Assembly: GCA_035378955.1 (NCBI GenBank)
Contig: DAOSUS010000058.1
Span: forward strand, 1 to 18,602
Length of the DNA stretch: 18,602 bases
Reading direction: 5' to 3'
DNA from: Candidatus Hydrogenedens sp.
GTDB lineage: Bacteria; Hydrogenedentota; Hydrogenedentia; Hydrogenedentales; Hydrogenedentaceae
Positions 1-6,070 of the stretch are shown one piece after another (the first letter of the stretch is position 1; each line of letters starts with the position of its first letter). The notes under the pieces were generated by a model. The model had not been told where the DNA came from and did no database searches. It was given only the letters and a program-made list of their open reading frames with translations. The position numbers and the translations under genes were made by a program.

Positions 1-112
1 ATACATTTATCCTATAAATAATTGTAAAGAAAATGAAATTTTAACACTACATTATAAAATCATAGATGCCCATAAAAAATATGAAAAAATAATGCAAGAG
101 AAAAAAGAATGA
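1..112 (+). CDS. 3' end of an unidentified gene (partial)
   Basis: A reading frame is open from the left window edge to a TGA at 110-112, giving about 36 lysine-rich codons. It overlaps the ATG of the following methyltransferase gene by 4 nt (ATGA), a typical arrangement for translationally coupled operon genes. The visible tail is hydrophilic (Lys, Glu, Tyr, His) with a probable C-terminal helix and no recognisable motif. I do not recognise the family. The main support is the open frame and the ATGA overlap. A chance open frame of this length is possible in AT-rich DNA but less likely, given how stop-rich AT-rich non-coding DNA is. Confidence 0.5.
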   Translation, partial: YIYPINNCKENEILTLHYKIIDAHKKYEKIMQEKKE

Positions 113-1272
113 CAGGAAATAAATTGTTAGAGATAAAAATTGAAAAAGTTGTAAATGGGGGATATGGTTTAGGAAAGATAGATGGTTTGGTTCACCTCAT
201 TCCCTTTGCATTTCCCGGAGATGTTGTTTTGATAGCACCAATTCAAAAACAGAAGAACTTAGTTTGGGCAGAAATAAAAAGCATAATTAAAGAATCTCCA
301 TATAGAAAAGCAAAATTGTGTCCACAAATGGGAAATTGCGGAGCCTGTATGTGGGGAATGTTAGATTATCATAAACAAATCGAACTTAAAAAACAATTGA
401 TAGAAGAAAATATTGAGAGAAGTTTAAAAGGGAAAAAAGTAAATGTAGAAATAATCTATGACGAAAATAATCAATATCATTATAGAACACGGGTTATATA
501 CCATGGAGATGGGAAAAATTTGGGATTTTTTAAGTTTCATACAAAACAAATAGTTGATGTATCCCAATGTGTGATAACGAACAAGGAAATAGAAACAATA
601 AGAAGAAAATTAACACAAAATAATATACATAAAGATATATGCATAACAATAAATCCAGATACAAATAAATATATGCTATATCCACCGTATATAAACAAAT
701 ATATGTTTAATGACAGCAATAATCATCAAATAAAAATAATGGATAACTCTGAAGATTATTTCCTCTATGAGAATGTCCCTATTGTAAATGGATGCTTTTC
801 ACAAAATAGTCTTATACTTAATAAAATATTAAAAAATGAGGTCAAAAAGATTATAAAGAATGACCAAAAAATATTAGATCTATATTGTGGTAGTGGCAAC
901 TTTACAATAGATTTAGATAAGGAAAGATATGTTGTCGGAATAGATATAGACCCTATTGCTATAAAAAGAGCGAAAGAATTTACAACATTTAAATATCAAG
1001 TCGGCGATGAAAATGAGATGCGTAAATATTTAATGAATGAAAATTGGGACACGGTTTTACTTGACCCTCCAAGAACAGGAGCAAAAAAATTAATTCCTTA
1101 TTTAAAAGAAGCGAAATCAAAAAAAATCGTATATATTTCTTGTGAGACTGTAAACATGTGTCGAGATATAAAAGAATTAAGTCAAAAGGGATGGACAATA
1201 GAAAAATTAATCGGTGTAGATATGTTCCCACATACCCCACATATCGAAAGCATAGTAATATTAAAAAGATAA
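109..1272 (+). CDS. rlmD: 23S rRNA (uracil-C5)-methyltransferase, RlmD/RumA (TrmA superfamily)
   Basis: The 387-aa product should transfer a methyl group from SAM to C5 of a uridine in rRNA. Residues 1-58 form a TRAM RNA-binding domain (GGYGLGK at 17-23, FPGD at 35-38). Cysteines 71, 77, 80 and 154 match the 4Fe-4S cluster ligands of RlmD-type enzymes. The Rossmann methyltransferase domain occupies roughly 220-387, with SAM motif ILDLYCGSGNF at 255-265, LLDPPRTG at 317-324, the catalytic Cys345 in YISC, and the probable general base Glu380 in DMFPHTPHIE. After the catalytic Cys, the usual Asn-Pro is replaced by Glu-Thr, so this is a divergent member. It is shorter than E. coli RlmD (about 430 aa). 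TrmA, RlmC and RlmD specificities cannot be separated safely by eye; the cluster cysteines and TRAM domain favour RlmD or RlmCD. Its start overlaps the preceding gene's stop. Confidence 0.88.
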   Translation: MTGNKLLEIKIEKVVNGGYGLGKIDGLVHLIPFAFPGDVVLIAPIQKQKNLVWAEIKSIIKESPYRKAKLCPQMGNCGACMWGMLDYHKQIELKKQLIEENIERSLKGKKVNVEIIYDENNQYHYRTRVIYHGDGKNLGFFKFHTKQIVDVSQCVITNKEIETIRRKLTQNNIHKDICITINPDTNKYMLYPPYINKYMFNDSNNHQIKIMDNSEDYFLYENVPIVNGCFSQNSLILNKILKNEVKKIIKNDQKILDLYCGSGNFTIDLDKERYVVGIDIDPIAIKRAKEFTTFKYQVGDENEMRKYLMNENWDTVLLDPPRTGAKKLIPYLKEAKSKKIVYISCETVNMCRDIKELSQKGWTIEKLIGVDMFPHTPHIESIVILKR

Positions 1273-1275
1273 AAA

Positions 1276-1288
1276 TACCCCGCAGGTA
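1276..1288 (-). terminator. Possible weak terminator hairpin between convergent genes
   Basis: On the minus strand, downstream of the secreted-protein gene, a 4-bp stem (TACC, 5-nt loop, GGTA) is followed directly by five T residues and, after a short interruption, five more. The stem is short and GC-poor, so it is only a weak candidate. It lies in the 23-nt gap between the stop codons of the methyltransferase and the secreted-protein gene. Confidence 0.25.
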
Positions 1289-1295
1289 ATATATT

Positions 1296-2024
1296 CTATT
1301 GTGGGTTATTATTGTTCACAGCGGGATTTTTTAAAGAAATAAATATCTTGTCGTATTTATATGTAATTTGAATGTTTGGACATGCCGTTGCGAAATCTGT
1401 TTGTAAAAATTTATAGAGCGATGTTCCTGCAGGAATATCAAAACTCTTTTTTCTCTCTTCAGGTGGTATAGTTCGGATGGACTCATCAATTTCGAGAGTA
1501 ACCCCAGCTTTTTGTGTTAATTCTCCAAGAATTTTGAGTAATCCTTCATCTTTATAAGATATAACCGTGTCAGAAAGTGGTGCCCTCATTTTTTGATTAA
1601 ACTCCTGAGATAATTCCTCTCCCGGGATAACATTTTCATCCGGTTTTTGTGAAGATAAAATATCTTTTTGTAGTTTATTTTTTAAGGGATCTATATTGTC
1701 GTATTCAATGGATTTTATTAACCGTCTTGGCAACAATAAAAGTTCAGAATTTTCGCTAACTTGAACTTCTATTTTATCTGGAAGTTCACGAAGTACCTGA
1801 ACGCCACTCATTTTTTTTCCCGACTTAAAATAAATAATATCCCCGGGGAGGACAACTTCACTTTCAGAAGGAGTTTGGTCTCCAGTATCTTTTTCTGTTG
1901 ATGCTTGGGGGGGAGGAGAAGTATCGGAATTATTTTCTGGTTTGTCTTGTTGTCCATATAAGTATAAAGGAACAAATAGAACTACAAAAACAACAAAGAT
2001 TACTTTTTTTACATTACTTCTCAT
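1296..2024 (-). CDS. Secreted protein with STN-like (secretin/TonB short N-terminal) domain, function unknown
   Basis: The 242-aa product has a clear N-terminal signal (MRSNVKK, then a hydrophobic run to about residue 22, cleavage near YGQ at 23-25) and no lipobox Cys, so it should be periplasmic or secreted. Residues 26-58 are a low-complexity Ser/Pro/Asp/Glu linker. Residues 59-113 form a beta-rich module beginning GDIIYFKSGKKMSG and ending SIEYDNIDP. Residues about 150-232 alternate helix and strand (LLKILGELTQKAGVTLEID, then FDIPAG, then ITYKYDKIFISL) in the pattern of the STN/secretin N0 fold. That fold usually sits at the N-terminus of secretins and TonB-dependent receptors; here it closes a stand-alone protein and no partner gene is nearby. 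The ATG at 2022-2024 is preceded by AAGGA at good spacing. The STN assignment is tentative and the cellular role is unknown. Confidence 0.7.
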   Translation of the reverse strand: MRSNVKKVIFVVFVVLFVPLYLYGQQDKPENNSDTSPPPQASTEKDTGDQTPSESEVVLPGDIIYFKSGKKMSGVQVLRELPDKIEVQVSENSELLLLPRRLIKSIEYDNIDPLKNKLQKDILSSQKPDENVIPGEELSQEFNQKMRAPLSDTVISYKDEGLLKILGELTQKAGVTLEIDESIRTIPPEERKKSFDIPAGTSLYKFLQTDFATACPNIQITYKYDKIFISLKNPAVNNNNPQ

Positions 2025-2062
2025 ATTAAAAGTCCTTATGTCAATTAATTAGTTAAATATAT

Positions 2063-2090
2063 TTTATATTTAAGTTTTATTAATTGTCAA
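2063..2090 (-). promoter_or_regulatory. Sigma-70-type promoter of the secreted-protein gene
   Basis: On the minus strand, a perfect -35 TTGACA (2085-2090) is followed after 16 nt by TATAAA (2063-2068). It lies about 40 bases upstream of the gene starting at 2024 and points toward it. It stands back-to-back with the promoter of the receiver gene. Confidence 0.55.
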
Positions 2091-2100
2091 CAGTGTTACA
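2085..2100. promoter_or_regulatory. CRP/FNR-like imperfect palindrome between divergent promoters
   Basis: TGTCA, six bases, then TTACA matches 8 of the 10 conserved positions of the CRP-type half-site pattern TGTGA-N6-TCACA. It overlaps the -35 elements of both divergent promoters, which is where a shared regulator would act. Part of the match comes from the reverse complement of the -35 box itself, so coincidence is a real possibility. No CRP/FNR-family gene is in the window. Confidence 0.25.
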
Positions 2101-2123
2101 TTTTTAATTTTCTGATGTATAAT
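2095..2123 (+). promoter_or_regulatory. Promoter of the receiver-domain gene
   Basis: A perfect -10 TATAAT (2118-2123) is preceded at 17 nt by GTTACA (2095-2100, 4 of 6 matches to TTGACA). Transcription would start near 2130, about 18 nt upstream of the ATG at 2148. That leader holds the ribosome-binding site AGAGG at 2131-2135. Confidence 0.5.
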
Positions 2124-2147
2124 TTAAGTAAGAGGAAAATTTAAAGT

Positions 2148-2522
2148 ATGTTGAAAATATTGATTATAAGCGATAGCATTTTAGCAGAGCCTATAGTGAG
2201 TGAATTAGAAGCATTAGGGCATGAAGTTACTCATTTAAATAACATCGATTATGCTAAAGAACATATATTCCATAATCATTATGACATTTTATTGTTGGAT
2301 TATAAAGAAGCATTAAAATTATCAAATGAGGAAGTCTTTGAAATAAGATACTTTTCCCACATACCCTATGAATTGCCTATCTATGTATTAACAGAAAATG
2401 ATAAAAACAAAATAAATATCGAAAAGAAAATCATTTACTCAGGAGTATTTCCCTATACCCACAGTTTAAATATGATAAATGAGTTTATAACTCATTTCCA
2501 ACCTCTGAATACTTATGATTGA
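2148..2522 (+). CDS. Stand-alone response-regulator receiver-like domain, degenerate
   Basis: The 124-aa product is a single CheY-like fold with no output domain. The first strand MLKILIISDS carries one acidic-pocket residue (Asp9; the second position is Ser10). Strand 3, YDILLLDY, ends in Asp51 at the phospho-acceptor position. Thr82, in IYVLTEND, matches the conserved Thr/Ser. The invariant Lys of the usual KP turn is not visible: the corresponding segment reads GVFPYTHS (99-106). With Asp9 unpaired and the Lys missing, it may be a pseudo-receiver that signals without normal phosphorylation. No histidine kinase is adjacent. It has its own promoter, and AGAGG precedes the ATG by 12 nt, a rather long spacing. 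Its TGA abuts the stop codon of the convergent PagL-like gene. Confidence 0.68.
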   Translation: MLKILIISDSILAEPIVSELEALGHEVTHLNNIDYAKEHIFHNHYDILLLDYKEALKLSNEEVFEIRYFSHIPYELPIYVLTENDKNKINIEKKIIYSGVFPYTHSLNMINEFITHFQPLNTYD

Positions 2523-3089
2523 TTAAAATGTATATCCAACCCCAAAACCTAAAAGATTAGTTCCTTCATTATCATCTTTTATATTTGCATTAGATATATG
2601 ACCAAATCGTAATAACATATCCCAATTAGGACAAAATTGATAACCAATACCAATGGCTGAATAGAAATTAATATTGGAATCATTTCCTTCAAATTTATTT
2701 TCATTCAGACAAACAACTTCATGTAATTCCGTAAAAAATCCTTTTTCCTGATTCTTCTTAAAATAAATTCTTAAAGCACCACCGGCTCCAAATCCTATTA
2801 TGTCTTCTATATTTCCTTCCTGTATATAACCAAAAACGGGCAAAAGCCTTAAAGATAAGGTTGTTCGAGGTGAAAGTTCCTTCTCAATATCAACAGTGGA
2901 AGAAATTAAAACACCATCTGCATCATTACTATCATGGGCTATTCTAAAAGAAGAACCCATTTCTAATCTAAGTTTTAAATTGCAGTTCTTTGCCTCACAT
3001 GTTTCATCGGAGAATACATACAGAGAAAAAGAACAAATAAAGATTAAAGTAATAAAAAAAATCAGTTGTAAAGAAATAATTTTTTGCAT
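2523..3089 (-). CDS. PagL-like lipid A 3-O-deacylase / acyloxyacyl hydrolase, outer membrane
   Basis: The product is 188 aa from the ATG at 3087-3089. That start is chosen because GAAAGG lies 7 nt upstream and a signal peptide follows at once (MQKIISLQLIFF onward, hydrophobic to about residue 26). A longer TTG-initiated version would run into the promoter. The mature part is a short beta-barrel of amphipathic strands with alternating Gly/aromatic residues, ending GFGVGYTF with the terminal Phe typical of outer-membrane barrels. Near the C-terminus, GHISNANIKDDNEG (163-176) matches the PagL signature HxSNAx5NxG, giving catalytic His164 and Ser166; the acidic partner is not assigned with confidence. 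PagL family members remove the 3-O-linked acyl chain from lipid A. Here that would be envelope remodelling and implies a lipopolysaccharide-bearing outer membrane. Confidence 0.75.
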   Translation of the reverse strand: MQKIISLQLIFFITLIFICSFSLYVFSDETCEAKNCNLKLRLEMGSSFRIAHDSNDADGVLISSTVDIEKELSPRTTLSLRLLPVFGYIQEGNIEDIIGFGAGGALRIYFKKNQEKGFFTELHEVVCLNENKFEGNDSNINFYSAIGIGYQFCPNWDMLLRFGHISNANIKDDNEGTNLLGFGVGYTF

Positions 3090-3133
3090 AGCATTACCTT
3101 TCTTTGTTTCTTTTTTATAAATATTTTGTAAAT

Positions 3134-3161
3134 AATATAACAAAATTAATACTTATGTCAA
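3134..3161 (-). promoter_or_regulatory. Sigma-70-type promoter of the PagL-like gene
   Basis: On the minus strand, a perfect TTGACA (3156-3161), a 16-nt spacer and TATATT (3134-3139) lie about 45 bases upstream of the ATG at 3089 and just past the stop of the alpha/beta hydrolase gene. The PagL-like gene therefore appears to be transcribed separately from the hydrolase. Confidence 0.58.
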
Positions 3162-3172
3162 TAATTATTTGA

Positions 3173-4015
3173 TTAAGAAAACCAATTTTTTAATATTTCG
3201 GCAAGGCGTGAAGGCTTTTCTTGAGGAAAAAAATGACCAACTTCTGGAATTTTCAATAAATAAGCGTTCTTCATTTGTTTTAATTGATAATTACTTAAAG
3301 GCAACAGTTCACTATTTTTACCGTAAATTAAAAGAACGGGTGTATTTATTTTTTTTAATCGTTCAAACCATCCAGAAGGATTACCATACAAATATTGATA
3401 TGATTCTATTTCTGGGCTACATTTTAAATAATATTCACAACTCTTACTATTTATAAATCCATGTTTTTTATATATATTCCAAGCCTCATTATCCCAATTC
3501 TTATAGGGCTGTTTTTTTCGTAATATTGCTTCAATTTGTTCTTCGGATTCAAAATATCCGCGTCTTTTTCGGGCAATTTCTGACATTTTCATTTTACGAA
3601 AATCAAAATTTTCTGGACCTAAAATAGGTTCTATTAAAGCAATTCTTTTCCATAAAATGTATTTTTGGGTCTTAACAACAGCCTGTGATAAACATGCGGA
3701 ACCAAATGAATGTCCAACACCAAATATACAATCGGAATTTGTCAACTCTCTTATATATTTAATTACAGCAATTAAATCAGATAGATGTTCATTCCAATCA
3801 TACCATTCCAATTCTAACGGTTTCGATGAGTCTCCATGACCTCTGGCATCAAAAGCGAAGCAATGATACTTTTCCCTTAAAGGTGTAATGACGCTATGCC
3901 ACAATTTTCCCAGCCCACCCGTGAAATGGCAAAAAATTATAGGCAGTCCTTTGCCACCAAAGTCATATATAGATAGTCTTATAGAAGAATTAATGGGTAA
4001 AAAAAATTGTTTCAT
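3173..4015 (-). CDS. Alpha/beta-hydrolase fold protein
   Basis: The 280-aa cytoplasmic enzyme has the standard alpha/beta-hydrolase layout. The oxyanion region is IFCHFTGG (27-34), followed by FDARGHGDSSKP (55-66). The nucleophile elbow is GHSFG (101-105) with Ser103, and the catalytic His261 lies in EVGHFFPQEKP. The acid member is less clear: after strand 7 the sequence is YGKNSELLP (231-239), with Asn/Ser/Glu where Asp is usual, so Glu236 or Glu129 (IEP) may serve. There is no signal peptide, and no clear Shine-Dalgarno precedes the ATG. Substrate cannot be predicted; ester or epoxide hydrolysis and C-C bond cleavage are all possible in this family. It is divergent from the metallophosphoesterase gene. 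Confidence 0.82.
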   Translation of the reverse strand: MKQFFLPINSSIRLSIYDFGGKGLPIIFCHFTGGLGKLWHSVITPLREKYHCFAFDARGHGDSSKPLELEWYDWNEHLSDLIAVIKYIRELTNSDCIFGVGHSFGSACLSQAVVKTQKYILWKRIALIEPILGPENFDFRKMKMSEIARKRRGYFESEEQIEAILRKKQPYKNWDNEAWNIYKKHGFINSKSCEYYLKCSPEIESYQYLYGNPSGWFERLKKINTPVLLIYGKNSELLPLSNYQLKQMKNAYLLKIPEVGHFFPQEKPSRLAEILKNWFS

Positions 4016-4031
4016 AAGATAAAAATTTTCA

Positions 4032-4059
4032 TTGTGAATAAATTTTTTTATATTATAAA
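4032..4059 (+). promoter_or_regulatory. Promoter of the metallophosphoesterase gene
   Basis: TTGTGA (4032-4037), a 16-nt spacer and TATAAA (4054-4059) lie upstream of a strong ribosome-binding site AGAAGGA (4073-4079), which is 7 nt from the ATG at 4087. The 71-bp divergent region also contains TATAAT-like sequence on the other strand, but without a convincing -35 for the hydrolase. Confidence 0.45.
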
Positions 4060-4086
4060 AAACTAAAACAAAAGAAGGATAGTTAT

Positions 4087-5151
4087 ATGAGTAATAACAA
4101 AATTACACGCAGATTTTTTATCGGTAGTGGGTTAGTTGGAACATTTACACTTCTAAATGCAGAAAGGGTATGGGCAAAAAAAGAAGAGCCAAAAATAAAT
4201 GTAGGTATGCAAAAATCAGAAACAGTTAAGGAAGATTCTTATACATTAAAGATTTCGGGAAATCCGAAATCTATACAATTATTGCAAGTAACGGATATAC
4301 ATTTTAATCCATATCGTAGAGATAAAAAGGTAGATGAAACAACAAGAGATATTATTAAAAAATTATTGGACCTCACACAACCCCATTTATTAGCAGTTAC
4401 CGGTGATGTATGGAATGAAAATGCTTTTGGGAGAGGCTTGATGTATTTAGAACAAGCGGCAGAATTTATTGCTTCTTTAAACATTCCTTGGCTTTACACA
4501 TGGGGAAATCATGATATGTTATCGGACTATGCAAAAGGACATGATATTTTAGCCACAACTAAAAACTCTATGTATCGAGGTGGAATTAACGAAGGAAACT
4601 ACCATGTGATAATTGAAAACGAATCCAGTCAAAAATTATGGAGGATTGTATGTTTGAATAGCAATAGATACGGATTAATGAACGAGCAAAGGCAATGGAT
4701 TGACCAATGGTGCACCAAAAATACAGAACTTATACCGACATTTATGGCTTGTCATATTCCAATTTATCAATACCATACTATATGGGAAAATAAAATAGCC
4801 TCAGGCGTAAAATTCGAAAATGTCTGTTATGAAAAAGAACAGGGTGAATCATTAGCTTTTCTAAAGAAAATTCCTGGACTTAAAGCATGTATTTGTGGGC
4901 ATGACCATGTAAATGATTATTCGGGCGTTATTGAAGATGTTGATTTAATCTATGGACGCGCAACAGGAAAAGGGGGATATGGCTCCGATAGCGTTCCTAA
5001 AGGCGGTAAACTTTATTCTCTATATCCATCTACTGGTGAATATGATTGGGTATCCATTACACCAAACAATAAAAGATGGCACCCTGTAAAAGGGACACAA
5101 ATAGAAAAAATAGAAGAACTTCCCTGGCAAGACGAACTCGAGAAAGAGTAG
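4087..5151 (+). CDS. Tat-exported calcineurin-like metallophosphoesterase
   Basis: The 354-aa protein starts with a twin-arginine signal (ITRRFFIGSG at 6-15, then a short hydrophobic stretch to about residue 24), so it is probably exported folded to the periplasm or cell surface with its metals loaded. All five metallophosphoesterase blocks are present: TDIH (Asp70, His72), TGDVWN (Asp107), GNHD (Asn141, His142), ACHIP (His223) and GHDH (His272, His274). These ligate the di-metal centre that hydrolyses phosphomono- or diesters. The overall form resembles the purple-acid-phosphatase/Dcr2-type bacterial branch; the substrate is unknown. It is monocistronic with its own promoter, and its TAG stop lies in an inverted repeat shared with the convergent NYN-CSD gene. 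Confidence 0.87.
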   Translation: MSNNKITRRFFIGSGLVGTFTLLNAERVWAKKEEPKINVGMQKSETVKEDSYTLKISGNPKSIQLLQVTDIHFNPYRRDKKVDETTRDIIKKLLDLTQPHLLAVTGDVWNENAFGRGLMYLEQAAEFIASLNIPWLYTWGNHDMLSDYAKGHDILATTKNSMYRGGINEGNYHVIIENESSQKLWRIVCLNSNRYGLMNEQRQWIDQWCTKNTELIPTFMACHIPIYQYHTIWENKIASGVKFENVCYEKEQGESLAFLKKIPGLKACICGHDHVNDYSGVIEDVDLIYGRATGKGGYGSDSVPKGGKLYSLYPSTGEYDWVSITPNNKRWHPVKGTQIEKIEELPWQDELEKE

Positions 5152-5161
5152 AAACTACTTT
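5145..5161. terminator. Inverted repeat spanning both stop codons, possible bidirectional terminator
   Basis: AGTAG-AAA-CTACT (5147-5159) is a perfect 5-bp inverted repeat that extends two more pairs, one of them G-T. The left arm contains the TAG of the metallophosphoesterase gene (5149-5151), and the right arm contains the TAG (5155-5157, minus strand) of the NYN-CSD gene. A short T-rich run follows on the plus strand. The stem is short, so termination efficiency would be low; the symmetry may simply reflect two facing TAG codons. Confidence 0.3.
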
Positions 5162-6066
5162 ATTGAATTATCCCCGTTATATGGATTATGAATGACAATA
5201 ACAGGATGAGCTACTATCCCTTTTTCTGTTTCGCGAATAAGAAATTCTACATCTTGACCTATATACAAATCCTGATAATTATGATTAGATAGCGCAGAGA
5301 AATGGAAAAAAACATTATTGGGAAAATCAGGAGATGAAATAAATCCATATCCTTCTTTCAAAGAATGAATTTTCCCTTTAATATATGACTTCACATAATT
5401 GTTTTGGGGTTCTTCTTTTAATTCAAAAAATAGACTTAATATTTCAGGGTCATCTTTCTGCAAACCTTCTTCAATTAACAAGTGCATTTTCAAAGGATAG
5501 GTGGAGATATTTAAAAGTTCTGTTGATGTTAATGTAGATTGTTCCATTCCGGTTTCATCGGTATATTTAAAATCCCATCCTAAAATCATAACTTTTGCAC
5601 CTGCTGATTGTGCTTTCTTTACAAGTGGAATAAAATCAGCATCTCCTGTAATTAAGACAAGTATATCCAATTCTTTATGAATAACAGATTCATAGGCTTC
5701 TAATGCAAACCATACATCAATACCTGTCTCATGTCGCTTATCACTTTTTGTTTTAATAGGCAAATAGTGCGTAACTATACCTTCACTCATTAAAATATCC
5801 TCGAAAACACGCTCTGAATAAAGTCTTCCTTCAAGTTCGGCATCTTTAGCCGATAATCTACCCCTAAAGAAATGAGCGGTTACAATATGTACATAGCGTC
5901 TATTCGTATTTTCAAATTCTGCAACTCTATTGCGAATAAATTCATGCAATCCACCAATAGACATTCTCTTTCGAGGTGGATGAACATATCTATAGTAGGT
6001 GCTTACATGAAAAAAGAAATTACCGTCGTAAAAAATGCCAATTTTTTTGATATTTTTGTTTTCCAT
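5155..6066 (-). CDS. NYN-domain (PIN-like) nuclease fused to a cold-shock domain
   Basis: The 303-aa protein combines two RNA-related domains. Residues 7-190 are a NYN/LabA-like PIN-fold domain: FYDGNFFFH (12-20) supplies Asp14, TGIDVWFALEA (114-124) supplies Asp117, and LITGDADFIPLVKKA (138-152) supplies Asp142 and Asp144, the acidic residues expected for a metal-dependent ribonuclease. An acidic helical linker (about 191-226) leads to a cold-shock/OB-fold domain at 228-291, with the RNP1-like GYGFI (239-243) and RNP2-like VFFHFS (252-257) motifs. A likely role is sequence- or structure-guided RNA cleavage or binding. It is the last gene of the bsh cluster, 4 nt downstream of bshA, without an obvious Shine-Dalgarno, so it is probably translated by coupling. 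The RNA target is unknown. Confidence 0.88.
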   Translation of the reverse strand: MENKNIKKIGIFYDGNFFFHVSTYYRYVHPPRKRMSIGGLHEFIRNRVAEFENTNRRYVHIVTAHFFRGRLSAKDAELEGRLYSERVFEDILMSEGIVTHYLPIKTKSDKRHETGIDVWFALEAYESVIHKELDILVLITGDADFIPLVKKAQSAGAKVMILGWDFKYTDETGMEQSTLTSTELLNISTYPLKMHLLIEEGLQKDDPEILSLFFELKEEPQNNYVKSYIKGKIHSLKEGYGFISSPDFPNNVFFHFSALSNHNYQDLYIGQDVEFLIRETEKGIVAHPVIVIHNPYNGDNSIK

Positions 6067-6070
6067 AATA

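Noticed and set aside
3087..3143. Upstream TTG start for the PagL-like protein
   Set aside because: It would put a charged 18-residue extension before the signal peptide and overlap the promoter's -10 element. The internal ATG has a good ribosome-binding site.
3169..3456. A 95-codon plus-strand open frame at the end of the alpha/beta hydrolase gene
   Set aside because: It lies almost wholly antisense to the hydrolase, whose catalytic His region is well conserved there, and has no ribosome-binding site.
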